From Cerioporus squamosus (lineage: Eukaryota; Basidiomycota; Agaricomycetes; Polyporales; Polyporaceae): a stretch of DNA of 64,000 nucleotides. Position 1 is the first letter of the stretch. Each line of letters begins with the position of its first letter. This document shows, in pieces, positions 37,361 through 48,389 of the stretch. The notes beneath the pieces were generated by a model. The model was not told where the DNA came from. It saw only the letters and a list, made by a program, of their open reading frames with translations, and ran no database searches. Where the stretch lies: positions 148,821 through 212,820 of the forward strand of contig JABYQS010000059.1 of the NCBI GenBank assembly GCA_022592435.1. The letters are read 5' to 3'. The position numbers and the translations under genes were made by a program.

Positions 37361-38000
37361 CTACTCCGCCACATCGCTCTCGACCTCCGTATCCTCCTCG
37401 ACGTCCAAGTCCGGCACAATCTTCGGAGTCTTTGGCCCGTCCTTCACACGCCGCCTCGGCTCTCCGCGGCTGTTGAAGCACGCATTCTTCGTGCTTGTCC
37501 CGATCTGGTCTGTCCCCAACGGACCCCAGCACCACGGTGCCGGCCGCGTGACAGGCGCACCTGGGAGGACAGCCTTCGGATTGCGCTTCGCTAGATCGGC
37601 GAAGTCGTCGTCGACGGGCTCGAAGCGCAAGATCCCCACGTTCAGTGTGATGAGGATGGAGTAGAGGGTCTGCTGGCCGCCGGGGATGTCGCTGAGGTTC
37701 CCGAAGGGGACGTTGAAGTACCACGGCCACCCTGCGAGCTGGTGCCGGCCGCGGTAGACGATCCCGAGCGCGTAGGTCTTCATAGACCAGTGCATCCTGG
37801 TGATCCGGCCGTCTGTCTTCTCAGCTAAGCCGGAACGTAGGTTTTGGGGAAATGGACTCAAAGTAAAGAAGCCACGCACCGATCATGTTGTTGACGCGTT
37901 CTCGGATCTCCGCGCGCATCTTCGCCAGGTTGTTCGCGTACTGTCGCTCTTCAGCTGACAGTCGCTGCGGGGATGGAGTGTTCTGGCGGACAGGAGGCAT
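37361..38000 (-). CDS. Conserved-looking protein of unknown function
   Basis: Two exons (38000-37880, 37824-37361) splice in frame through a 55-bp GT-AG intron, giving about 194 residues. The N-terminus is a charged helix (SAEERQYANNLAKMRAEIRERVNNMI). The middle part (MKTYALGIVYRGRHQLAGWPWYFNVPFGNLSDIP) and the block with FEPVDDDFADLAKRNPKAVLPG look like a folded fungal domain with aromatic and Pro/Gly turns. The tail is acidic (DLDVEEDTEVESD). No signal peptide or membrane helix is seen. I do not recognise the family. Confidence 0.65.
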
Positions 38001-40894
38001 AGTGAGACAAGTGGGAGGACAATGTGAGCGCAATCAGTGCCGGTGTAGCAAGTCTGGGACGACCGCAAGGGCACACATGGACGACCTAGTTCCCCGACGC
38101 ACATCTCCGTTGACGGTGACATCGGCACAGCGGACTCGGACCGCTCCGATCCCGACGAGTTGCGCTCTAGCCCCTCCCTTGCAGTAACCGGAGGACCTCA
38201 CGGTGCGGCTGCTCGGGCTCGGATCCCTTCATGTTGCGTTGACGGTCTATTATCCTATCTGACTACACTGCTGCATGCTTCGTCGCTTTTAGGATTTCTC
38301 AAGCCTTCATCAAGTCGACTGGTTTACTCTGTATTCCATGTAATTCTCAGATTAATTGAGGACTTCTTGCCAATCTCATGTTCTCTGTGAGTTCTCCTGA
38401 AGAAATCCTGACTGCAGCATTCAAGAATCCCAGACGTGGATTGCTAACCTGCTTTTGACATCGCATAGACTGAAGACTTGGACGTCTTCCACCTCCGTCA
38501 ATATGAAACCTTGCTGTGTGGGAGCCTGCTCTCGTCCGAACTGCATTCTTTCTGGGCTTCTACTGTCATCCTTCACTCTTGAACATGATGTCCAAAATAT
38601 AGCTGGTTCCCTGAGCTCTACTGCCCTTTGACACTATAGATATATATGTTATTCATGTTCTGGAGTGCTTGTGGTCCTATGGGATGAATAGTAGTCTTAA
38701 CCACTATACACCCATGTAGTCCTCCAGCCAAAATCTCTCAAGAGTAAGGAACTTGGACTGGACTTCCATGCCTGTCTGACAGGCTCCCAGCGCAGAATAT
38801 CAGAAGATGCATGCCGCACTCCACGGAACCGACTTGGAACTCTAGATATGAGCCTGCGCAAGCAAAGGCGAATGACTTACTGGCCAATCAGAGGACATAC
38901 GGGCTGTACTGGTGGGAGAGCTGCTTCACCCTCAGGAGGGCATTGTCTGACTATGTTCTTTCCATCTGGGTTGGATAGATCAAGCCAGAGAACCCTATGA
39001 ATACTCCCTAGAATAAATCACCAAGTACTGACATGCCTTCGAGGCGAGCATAGACGGTGGCTAAGCAGTATTGAAGGGATGCGCCGGCCGGGCTGGTTTC
39101 CGGGAGCTTACAAGCGAAACAGCCCTTCCATTCATCTTCATGTTTCATGTGGACGTTCCAAGGTTTGTTCTGGTGGAATGCCATGCCCGAGGTACCCGTA
39201 GACATTCTATTTGGAGCTGGCATATTATTCGGGAGACCTGTGTCCTCTGACTTAGGACAGGGTTCAATGCACCCTCCCTCTAGTAGCCTCAATTCAAAAG
39301 CAGCCAGAGGAACCTACTCTCCAGAGGCTCTGTGAGCACAGATGCACACCAGCAGAAGACTCCTGAACCCCACGGAAATATATTCTGAGATCTGCTGGCC
39401 AACATAGCGATGTCCGCTGCCAACGGGACAGCCAAGGGACCGAGATCGAATGCGCAAGACTACGTACATCCTAATGCCGAGAACACGTAGCCGATGCCGG
39501 ACACAACTGCAGCACCGCCGACCCGGAGACGTCTTTGGATGCGGGCGAGGTGACAAGCATGGACGCGGGCGCACGGACCCTGCGTCGGTGTACTTAGGTC
39601 GAGAGAGGCGCGGGCGACATCCCCATCTCCCGTTCTCCTTCCTCCACCCACCTTCCTCTCGTCTCCCACACCCCTCAGCTCGGACGCCGGCAACAACGAT
39701 GTCGAGGTAAGTGTCAGCTCCACCTCGTCCTTCGAGCCTCCCAGGACATTGAGCAGACGCTTCCAGCAGGTCGCTCAATCGCCGTCCGGCCAGACGCAGA
39801 AGACGGCAAGGTACGTCCGTCCCTACCTCGACATTTCACGCCGTCGCTAACATTCTCTCGCGTTCTCGTGCTCTCAGAGTGACGACATGCTCACCGTTGT
39901 GATCAGCGTGGTATGTCGTCCACCACCGCGGCTTTCTTTGCTCCCAGCTCACCATTCTCCGCCCGCTCTTGCAGCTTCGGTTCCTCTGTGAGCGACGTAC
40001 ACCGCCGTCGTCTCTTCACCGCGCTGGCTGACTTCCACCGTACAGCAGCAGCCCTGTTCATGCTAGGATCAGTCAGACAACCGACGACCAACGCGTACCT
40101 CTGCAGTGGCGCCTCCCGCTAGGCAGGTACAACCTTCAGCCTTCGTCTGCCATGTAACAAGCCGACTAACCTTGTTCACAGACGCGCTCGCAAGCCGGCT
40201 CCCAGGTACGCCTGCTGTCTGTGGGCGCGTGAAGCTGTAGCATATGCTGGTTACCGTGTGCAGACTCGGACTGCGCATGACTCGGTCCCATGACTGGTCC
40301 GCCTTGTAGTGAGTAACTCGCTGTTATTTCTGCGACATCGCCGGACCCGAACTCACCGTCTCAGCAGACTAGGGGCGGCTCTCAGGAACGCCGTGCTTGT
40401 TGCAAGCGACCTGGAGGATCAGCCGCGAGGTGAGCCTGCTGCGCCCTGTCCACCTACGTCAGGTACTTACCCCGATTCAGGTCGACTTCCGGCAAGCTAC
40501 GAGTCAGCTCGCGAACAGCTCTGAGCGTGCCTCGGAGTACGTACTGACTCCGTTCCCTGAACAGATGCGGTGGCTGCACTGACCTTCGTGGGCCTCCGGG
40601 ATCCTAAGTCAACGCGTGCGAATCGAGTGCATACCGGGGTTTGACGTCGCGTGCCCGTAGGAGTACCCGGCTGTCCGAGTTTGTTTCCGATGAGGCGAAG
40701 CGAGGCGGCTGAGCCGACGCCGCAGTGCGTGCGTGATGTGCACTGGGAGGGATCCGGAGAGACGCACTTGCGTACCTCGTTGTAGCCTGAGTTGGGCGGC
40801 CACCACGAGAGCCGTAGTAGAGCCGGGAGAGCGGCCGAGGACCGGGGGAGACAGGTGCATCTCCACACTGAGGGCAGCCGACGTACTCGGCCTG

Positions 40895-41085
40895 CGAGAA
40901 GGACGGGCGGGTGCGGCTCTGGTGGATGGTGTCGGCGAGTCCGGCGACGTGGAGTCACTCGAACGCGGCGGCGATGCCGTCTGGACGCTTGTCGCCGAGC
41001 GGAGGTCCGTGAGCATTCTGATGGTCCTGGCGAGCGACGAGGACGTAGTCATGGAGCGCGCCGCGCGGTCAGCGATCGGGAGGAC
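40895..41085. repeat. Dispersed repeat, copy B (partner at 21165-21360)
   Basis: Same ordered blocks as copy A (GAGAAGGACGGGCGGGTGCG, TGTCGCCGAGCGGAGGTCCG, GACGTAGTCATGGAGCGCG). Here the plus strand stays open and reads protein-like (WTLVAERRSVSILMVLASDE), while copy A is interrupted, so B may be nearer to the ancestral coding form. Confidence 0.75.
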
Positions 41086-42483
41086 AGGATTGGTTGGGGA
41101 GCTTGGGAGGATGTTCTCACCTTGTCTGCACGTCTCAGCCGCTCGTGCGACAGTGCTTCTGTATGTACAATGTACCTAGCTAGATGCAGGATCGAATGAA
41201 TGTGAGCTCAACCTCATTTAATGCGAGCGACATACCTGCGGCGAGCCTTCACCTCCGCGAAGACCGAGTGGCAGTCTGTCATTCGAGTCCTGCCGTCGTT
41301 GCGCAAGAGCCCGCGATTGCGCCCTTGTGCGTCGTCCGCACTCGTTCGTTGACGACCTTGCTCACTGTCACTAGCTCCGAGTCGCACACGTCGGTCTCGA
41401 GTACCCGCGGGGAGGTAGGGGGTCACTGGTATGTATTGTTAGGCTGACTGCTAGTGTGGTACATGTCTTGTACACATCGTCTCTTGTCTAACGAGGTTCA
41501 GGATTCGCCTGAACGGATCCCGACTCAGCACCTACCGGAACAGACCACAGAGTACGAGTGCGGCGCGACGGCAGCGACGCCGGGCTTCGAAGCGGCAAGG
41601 TGGGTGCCTTTGGCACAGCGATCGACTCCGGCGCACACAGTCTTCACACTGCGAGTGCGGTCCGGCACAAGGGAGAACGGGCTGGTATGGGCGAGTACGT
41701 ACCTGTGCATACGGATGTCCGGGCCCTTGGTTGCATCCCTGTCTAGCGGGCAGTTGTGTACCGACGACTGCGGCTGCGGTCGCACCTCATGCGCCTCCTT
41801 CGAGCGTAAACCGTCCGCGATGGTCGAGTGCGAAGGGTTGCGGTGCGAAGGGTTTCGGGGCGTTGTCATGTGCACGCAGTGGTCGGTCGTCCGGTGCATC
41901 GTTCAGCGCAAGTTGACGGTATGTGTTAGCATGGCATATGTAGAGACAAGCGGGAGAGCGAGGCGGAGGGTGGCCTTGTAACGTGCGGGCGAGGTGCGTA
42001 GTGCAGAGGAAGACGCAATAACAATACTCACGCGATATGTCAACAGACTATATGCATCCTCCAGCCATCTCTCCAACTCGCGGGTCTCCTAGAACACATT
42101 CGCAGGGCCGAGTGCGTGTTGCAAGGGGGAGCGGCGGCGGGAGCACCGAAGACGACAGAGGGAGGCGGGCGCGGTGCTCAGAGTGCGACAGGGGAGGAGG
42201 ACAGCGTTGGAGGGCGAGCAGGGAGAAGCACAAGGGAGGCGAGAGAGGCAGAGGGCAGCACAGAGCTCCGAGGACGGACGCGAGGTCGGGGCTGGAGTAA
42301 GGGCAGCTGTTGCACCAAGGGGAGAGTCGAGGGAGTGGCAACGAAACGAGCGAGAGGTGTCAAGAGAGAGCGAGGCTGAGCGAGCTGAGCGAAGGCAGCA
42401 AGGAGCGCGACCGAGGACTGGAGCTCGAGAGCAGGAGCGAGCATGTCGGAGCACGGAGTCCACGGTCCGCAGCGCGTCGGTCG

Positions 42484-42511
42484 GGCGTCTTCGCGCCCTC
42501 GACCGTCGAGC
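42484..42511. repeat. 28-bp block shared with 21878-21905
   Basis: GGCGTCTTCGCGCCCTCGAC plus eight more bases is identical at both sites, and a nearby GCGTCGGTCGGGCGTCT is also shared (21817 and 42474). It lies directly upstream of the second segmental duplication copy. Confidence 0.75.
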
Positions 42512-42658
42512 CAGTCCCACGCGAGAACACATCAGACCTGCATCCTGCACACATCCAGGCCAGAATCTGCTACAACCGCAACTCTATCGCCTGTCGACAT
42601 GATGACTCTCACAGCAATAAAGCCCACATTACCCACGAGCCGCTAGCCACCGTCCCTC

Positions 42659-44027
42659 ATGCCGAGCGCATGGGTCTCCCTCACTGCTTCGTTCGCTCTG
42701 CTCGCTGCTCTTTCCCTCGTCGCGCTCCAGATGCTAGGCTTCAAGAAGCGGTGGGATCCTCGTCTGAAGGTCAGTTTGCGCTCTCATGATTGCCCTGACC
42801 CGCCCAGACCAACGATTCTGCCCAGCATTGCTTTGTGACCGGAGGGTCGTCGGGTGCAGGCCTCGCGCTCGCAAAGCTCCTCGCGCAGAACGGCGCACAC
42901 GTCTCCATCGTCGCGCGGGACCAGGCGAAGCTGCAGAAGGCTCTGGAGGAGCTCGAGGTGAGCCTCCCCATACTTCACCCTGTCGTTTGCACCGCGAACG
43001 CATGATACCCCTAGGCAGCCCGCCAGCACCCCAAGCAAGTCTTCCGAGCGTACTCCTTTGCCGTGAACACCGAGGACGGGTCTGCTGCAGCCATCAAGGC
43101 GGCCAGCGAGCCCTTCGAAGGCCGCTGTCCCGATGCGTTCTTCCTGTGTGCAGGCGCGTCACGGCCGGGATTCTTCGTCGAGCAGACGGAGGAGTCGCTG
43201 AGGGCGGGGATGGAGCAGACCTACTACGCTCAGGCGTTCACCGCACTGGTAAGTCCGCGCTGTCTCCCATACATTCTACTCCATCCCAACATCCGCGTCT
43301 CAGGCGGCCACGAAAGCGATGGTGCAGCAAGGCGTGAAGGGCAAGGTCGTCTTCTGCGCCTCCATCCTCGGCTACTTCTCCATGGTTGGTTACGCCACCT
43401 ACTCACCCGGGAAGTTCGCTCTCCGAGGTACGCTCCCTGTCCATCCTTCCGTCCACTCACTGATATACACGGGCATCGAACAGGGCTTGCCGAGACACTG
43501 CAGTCCGAGTTCATGCTGTACGGCATCGACGTGCACATCGCCTTCCCCGGCACGATCTACAGCCCCGGGTACGAAGAGGAGAACAAGTCCAAGCCCAAGA
43601 TCACGCTCAAGATCGAAGAGACGGACGACGGCGCGTCGCCCGCCGTCGTCGCGAAGGTCATCCTGGATGGTGCGCCCTACATGTGTCTCTCGTCTTGAGC
43701 CCCTGCAGCTCGGACGCTCACGCGACTACCACGACAGGCGTGCGCAGCGGAAAATTCCACATCACCGTGGACTTTATCGGGAACGTCTTCCGCGCGTCGA
43801 CCGCGGGCTCCTCCCCGCGCAACAGCTACGCGCTGGACTGGGTGTTCGGGCTCATTGGCTACGTGCGTCTCCCCTCTCCCTCGTGCTCACTGCCGCTGGT
43901 GCTCGACACTGACGTGTGCGCATGACAGATCGCACTCCCTCTCTGGCGGAAGTCTGTCGACGGTCTCGTGGTGAAGCATCGCGACGAACATGAGGGGTAC
44001 CTGCGCGAGCGGGGATTCTGTACTTGA
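42659..44027 (+). CDS. TSC10: 3-ketodihydrosphingosine reductase, copy 2 (in-frame copy)
   Basis: Seven exons (42659-42769, 42808-42957, 43015-43248, 43304-43427, 43484-43669, 43737-43862, 43929-44027) join in frame to about 342 residues. The N-terminal helix ASFALLAALSLVALQML anchors it in the ER membrane. VTGGSSGAG binds NADPH; FFLCAGASRP, FCASILGY and YSPGKFALR carry the SDR catalytic Asn, Ser, Tyr and Lys; IAFPGTIYSPGYEEE is a strongly conserved block of this enzyme. The C-terminal part (KFHITVDFIGN, DWVFGLIGY) is typical. It catalyses reduction of 3-ketosphinganine to sphinganine, an essential sphingolipid step, so at least one copy should be functional unless another exists elsewhere. 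Confidence 0.92.
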
Positions 44028-45072
44028 CCATCGTCTCCTTTCGCTGGAGTGTGCAGCAGCGCTCATTGGTGTTTACTTTGACTGTGAAATCGGGTCGTCT
44101 CGTCTGCTGGAAGAGGTGTACCTGTTTGCAATGTGTGTCCGGACTTCGGACATGACACGTATTGTATTCACATGTGTGGTTAATTGCCGTACGAGCCCCA
44201 TGGGTGTCCAGGGCCAACTGCGCACAGTGACACAGTATCCTCCTGTGAGTGTTACATTTGCACTCACTGTCCAAGTGACCGGGGCGCCGTATACGGCGTA
44301 ACGCGGAGAACCTCTCCAGCGAGCAGGGCAACCTTCAGAGGGTGCAGCAGACCCCCTCGGACGCGAGGCGGGGGGTCGACCCAGACAAATCCCCTCACGC
44401 CAACCGCTCTACCATCTAGTCGATCGTTCCGCTTCGCCTTCTATGGTGCCGTCTGCTGTCCCCACAGACAATCACTCATCCCTCGCGTGTGGCGCAATCG
44501 AGCACGCCCCAATCTGTTCGCGAATACGGTCCCAGGAACGACCATCGAGCGGTAGTCACTGTCAGCGCCGGTCGGGCGTAGACTCAGCACAGTATAATAT
44601 CATCAACGGGGCACGAACCTTGTCTCCGCGACGTTGCGCCTTGGAAGCATTGCTCCCGAGGATCCGATATCCAGGGCCCACCAGAGCCAACCTGACAGCC
44701 TCTCTCCGGGCCTCCGTAGGCTTATCCGATGCATGTCGTGCCGTAATCCGTGATGGGGTTATGTGCACAGTGCAGATGGTGCATTCGCGACAATGAAAGA
44801 CGTGCGGTGCGTCTCAGGCTGTGTGGTACGTGTACGGCATCCCGCTGGCGGCGCCCAAGAAGTCGAGCGGGCGTTCTTCAAGTGGCGGATCGCAGTCTGT
44901 TGCGAGAACATCCACGAAGAAGTTGGAGGGAATTCGCAATGGCCACAAGTGATAGCACGGAGAGGCACTCCCCGGTGGGTGGACCAGTCTGAATTGTCGC
45001 GGTGCCTGCCATGACGTAGGGTCTTCGGTGCGTTGCGTCCTGTAGATGGAAGGTAGGCCGTCACGGTCTGGG

Positions 45073-45694
45073 TTCCGATTCCACAAAAAGGAATCGGTCT
45101 TGCGACGGAGGTCTGGCAGTGATTACTTAAGCATATCGTTAAACCGGCATGTTCGGCACGCTCGATTTGGGCGTTGAGCGCGTCTCGCTCGCAGCTCCGA
45201 CTCGTTCTCTTGACTCTCTTTTCTGTTTATCTGTCCGAACCTCATGTCTGTCAGATTTCAGTAGTACTTGCTTGCTGCCCATGTCTTCGATGACTGTGGT
45301 TCTCGGTATTTTTTATTGCGGGTTTCCTCCTCTTCTGGGATGTTGTGCGACCGAACGTGAAAATCCGTTCGGGTATAGTAGTAGACGCTTAGACTGGTTT
45401 CCAGGTTGTTTCCAGGCCCGTCCCCTGGCGTACACGCTTATTATCAGCGTGGTGAGGCCCGAACATCGTCTGCGACGTTTGCGTGGATGGAGATGCAGAC
45501 TTATGAGGTGGTACATTGTACCGTACGGGATTAGGGCTCACACACTACGTGCTACAGACAAGAAATAGATAGTAGATCTACTATCAGATCTACCGTCATG
45601 TACTCTCTTGCACTGAACTCAAACCAAGACTGAGAACCTCATCTCTTGTGGAATCGGACAAGCGGCGGGGATCTCCCCGCCCACTTGAACCAAG
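45073..45694. mobile_element. 622-bp insertion with hairpin and inverted ends (possible MITE or solo LTR)
   Basis: Exactly this segment is absent from the otherwise matching copy 1 (empty site at 33813). The left end TTCCGATTCCACAA is mirrored by CTTGTGGAATCGGA at 45646-45659, about 35 bp from the right border, and the left end folds on itself (CCGATTCC ... GGAATCGG). The insert contains no coding frame of note. No clear target-site duplication was found, so the element class is open. Confidence 0.65.
45568..45585. repeat. Perfect 18-bp palindrome
   Basis: GATAGTAGATCTACTATC equals its own reverse complement and lies inside the 622-bp insertion. Confidence 0.85.
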
Positions 45695-46898
45695 TGCTAG
45701 TGCGATGGAAGAGAGAAGTCGTGCTGACTCAGAGAGCACGACGGGGCAACCTCACGCCGTCCGACGAACGAGAAGTCTCCAGGGCCACGACCATGTCTCA
45801 CGTCGACGAGCAAGATGTAGAACGGAGGCACAGAACGTCGGCAGCTGAAGGCGGGCTATCACTCAAGTGACCGACAGTTAATTGTGGAAGAGCACGCACG
45901 CTCGTCTATGACACTTAGGCAGAGCCCGCAGTTTCTTGCGTCTGTCGGCAGATCCGACTGACCGCGGGACCTCAGGCTGGACCGTCCCAACTTGAAGATC
46001 CTCGCACGCTGAAACGGGATAATGAGTTGTCACTGGACAGGAAGAGTGCTTGGAAGTACCGGGTGAAGGCCGAAAATGATGATCAGGCCATAACCCCTGG
46101 AAGAGGGCCGGTTCCTCTCCCCAGGCATGGGCCGAGTTGAGATGGTTCGAGGGGTGAGCGAAGTCTGAGCGTTGAGGAGCATTAGGGCCGTTGATAGGAT
46201 GGAGGAGCACTATTTCCGTCGAGGCCAGGATATTGAAGACCTGTCACGATAGCGCGCCCGCATGTGAGCCGTCGGATGAACCGATATGCCGCATTTCCTC
46301 ACTGAGTGCCTGGACGAGAGCGGTTTCAATGTCTCTCCTCGGGATGAAGGTGTCAAAACGTCAGGCAAGGTTCTAGCATCAATAGAAACCACTGCACTAT
46401 CACTGGACCATTTACGAGCATGCGAAGTGGAAAAGTGCGTGCATGGACGTTGGGGTTGTCGGGTCGTCCCTCTCCCTTACAATAGACCCGTCAATCGTCT
46501 GCCTAGGGAAGACAAGACGTTCGGTGGTTGATGACGAATGTTGGTCGTCGCCACTGACAGCAATGAGGTGAGTTGCGGCCTGCACACTTGATCAATCTAT
46601 GGTTCACGTACCATAGCGTTTCTCGTGTGGGTCACTGGTCAGATAACTCGCCGAGGGCCGCACTCACTCAACATATCGATAGTGACATGCGACTCAGAAC
46701 TGGATGCCAGCCTAGTACTGAGTATGCTCCGACACAGAACATGCGCCTGCCAGTGGGGAATGTCAGTTCTCCCGCTCAAATGTGTTGATGTTCGGTAATT
46801 CAGTGGTGAGTGTCAGCCAGTCTCGTGGAAGCTGGCATGACTCGGCAATCATGCCCCCTGGCGGGGAGCCTACTAGGAGGGGGAGCGTTGTTTGCTCG

Positions 46899-46950
46899 TG
46901 TTAGGATCGCAAGCCAATAGCTTCCCGATCCGATCGCTGACACGTTGCCG
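46899..46950 (+). repeat. 52-bp direct repeat, left copy (partner 50302-50353)
   Basis: TGTTAGGATCGCAAGCCAAT and the next 32 bases are identical at both places. The two copies bracket the left arm of the inverted duplication. Confidence 0.9.
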
Positions 46951-47750
46951 ACAAGTTGCAGTCGCAGATAGATCCAATAACTACGACAGCCCTGCCATTC
47001 ATGGTTCGTGACCCCTCACAAATGGTTACATTCACGGCGGACTCGGGTAAGCTTCTCATTGACTAGGTTCGAGACGATGCTTTGTAACAACCCGCGAAGA
47101 GGGGGGGAAGTCCCGACGTCCCAAGACACTTCCCGAGCCGGAGGATGTTGGGTCTCTCCCTTTCAAACCAGCACGTGTAGCAGGGCAACGCTATCCACGC
47201 ACTTCGTGAGAATCCTCGGCATTTGCTCGGGAATGTGGCAGGAAGGCCGGCCTGTGCACCGGGTAAGTATGCTGGAAGAAGCGGTCTTCGACATATTGGC
47301 AGTTGAGGTAAGTTCACAACTGTCCATCTCGTGATTGTTAACACATACCTCGTGCTACCTCAGGGGTACCTGGGATGGAGAGCACGGCGTGCTGAGAATA
47401 CGGAGGTCAGTGGCCCATGTCTCTGCTACGAAGAACATGCACCAATATGTTTCAATGCAGCAGGGGTGAATTTGCGCGGAGAGTGGTACTCGCAGGACGA
47501 TGGTTGACATGATACACTCGATCGAGCAGGGTCAGAAGACGGTTCATCACGATGACTCTGTGTAAGTCCGCTCTCTCTCCAGGAATGCGCGCAATATGCT
47601 ATCAATCAATCACAGTGGCAAGAAGTGACCTCGGATGCACCGCGTGCATGCGTGACTCTGCGGGCCCTTCATGCGCTTCCGGGGTCTAGGGCACTCCTCC
47701 TCGTGCTTGCTCTACACGTACTACGAGCTGGACGTCGATGCTGTACCGCC

Positions 47751-47942
47751 ATGACGGAGCAATACACGCCCATCGACAAGATTGTCGAGGTACGCCCAGT
47801 TCTGACACTCCCTGTTTATGCGCGATGCTGAGCATAGACACAAGTTCACGAATGTGCCCGCCCTGCTTTCGAGTCGGACAAGGCGGCATCAGTCGTGTTC
47901 CGCAAGGCGCAGATAGCACAGATTGGCTACCTCATACAGGAC
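47751..47942 (+). pseudogene. Truncated ALDH3-type aldehyde dehydrogenase (N-terminal fragment)
   Basis: MTEQYTPIDKIVE and, in the next exon, AFESDKAASVVFRKAQIAQIGYLIQD match the start of the full ALDH in the right arm. After the CAGGACAAG at about 47942 the sequence jumps to DNA that in the right arm lies downstream of the ALDH stop codon (near 54950). The catalytic domain is therefore gone. The deletion joins the fragment to the region upstream of DUF6534 copy 5. Confidence 0.88.
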
Positions 47943-48389
47943 AAGGGGAGCTTACAAACACCTCGCCGACAGGTTCTTCATCTGATGCTCGGGACGTCGA
48001 ACCGGCAGGGCGATGTTCTGTGGGTAGCAAGCCAAAGAATCTTGCAACGCGGTCGCCGAAGAAGCCTATCCCCCGCTGTCGTCCCACCCTCATTTGGCAT
48101 ACACTTCCTTCTGTGAGTGCAATCGAGCCCAATGGCAGTTCGAGGTCGACCGTATCCTCGGCGCCATCTTCCGCAGTATGTCAATCTATCTCGGGACGAG
48201 CCAGAGTCACGGTGACTACACAGTTTGCTGTCGAAGAGCCTCGGAGTCAGTGGGCGGCGAAGCCTGAACCTGTCAGCTGCGTACTTCGTTCGGTACATAT
48301 GCTTGGCCCATTCGTCCACGGGCTCCTTCAGTTCAGCCCTCCGTTTAGCATCCACATCGCTGGCTGCGACCATCCTTCCTCAGTAAGCC
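47943..48389. other. Spacer between the ALDH fragment and DUF6534 copy 5
   Basis: Matches the right-arm spacer 54490-54950. A 276-codon frame running through the deletion join is not supported as a gene. Confidence 0.5.

Larger units (their letters stand above)
38001..42519. other. Long region without an intact gene
   Basis: 38.2-39.3 kb is clearly more AT-rich than its surroundings. It includes a 94-codon minus-strand frame (39008-39292) with a DEWKGCFA block of unclear origin. 39.7-40.1 kb has several intron-like GT-AG segments around short open blocks on the plus strand but no recognisable product. 40.9-41.1 kb is the second copy of a dispersed repeat. 42.1-42.45 kb is purine-rich low-complexity DNA. 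Confidence 0.5.
42520..45740. repeat. Segmental duplication, copy 2 (partner 31302-33862)
   Basis: Nearly identical to copy 1 over the reductase gene and the following kilobase. It is interrupted by a 622-bp insertion (45073-45694); after this the shared GTGCTAGTGCGATGGAAGAG block resumes. Confidence 0.93.
44028..47074. other. Region between the segmental duplication and the inverted duplication
   Basis: Rest of the duplicated non-coding segment, the 622-bp insertion, and 1.3 kb without recognisable genes. A 52-bp block at 46899-46950 recurs at 50302-50353. Confidence 0.5.
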
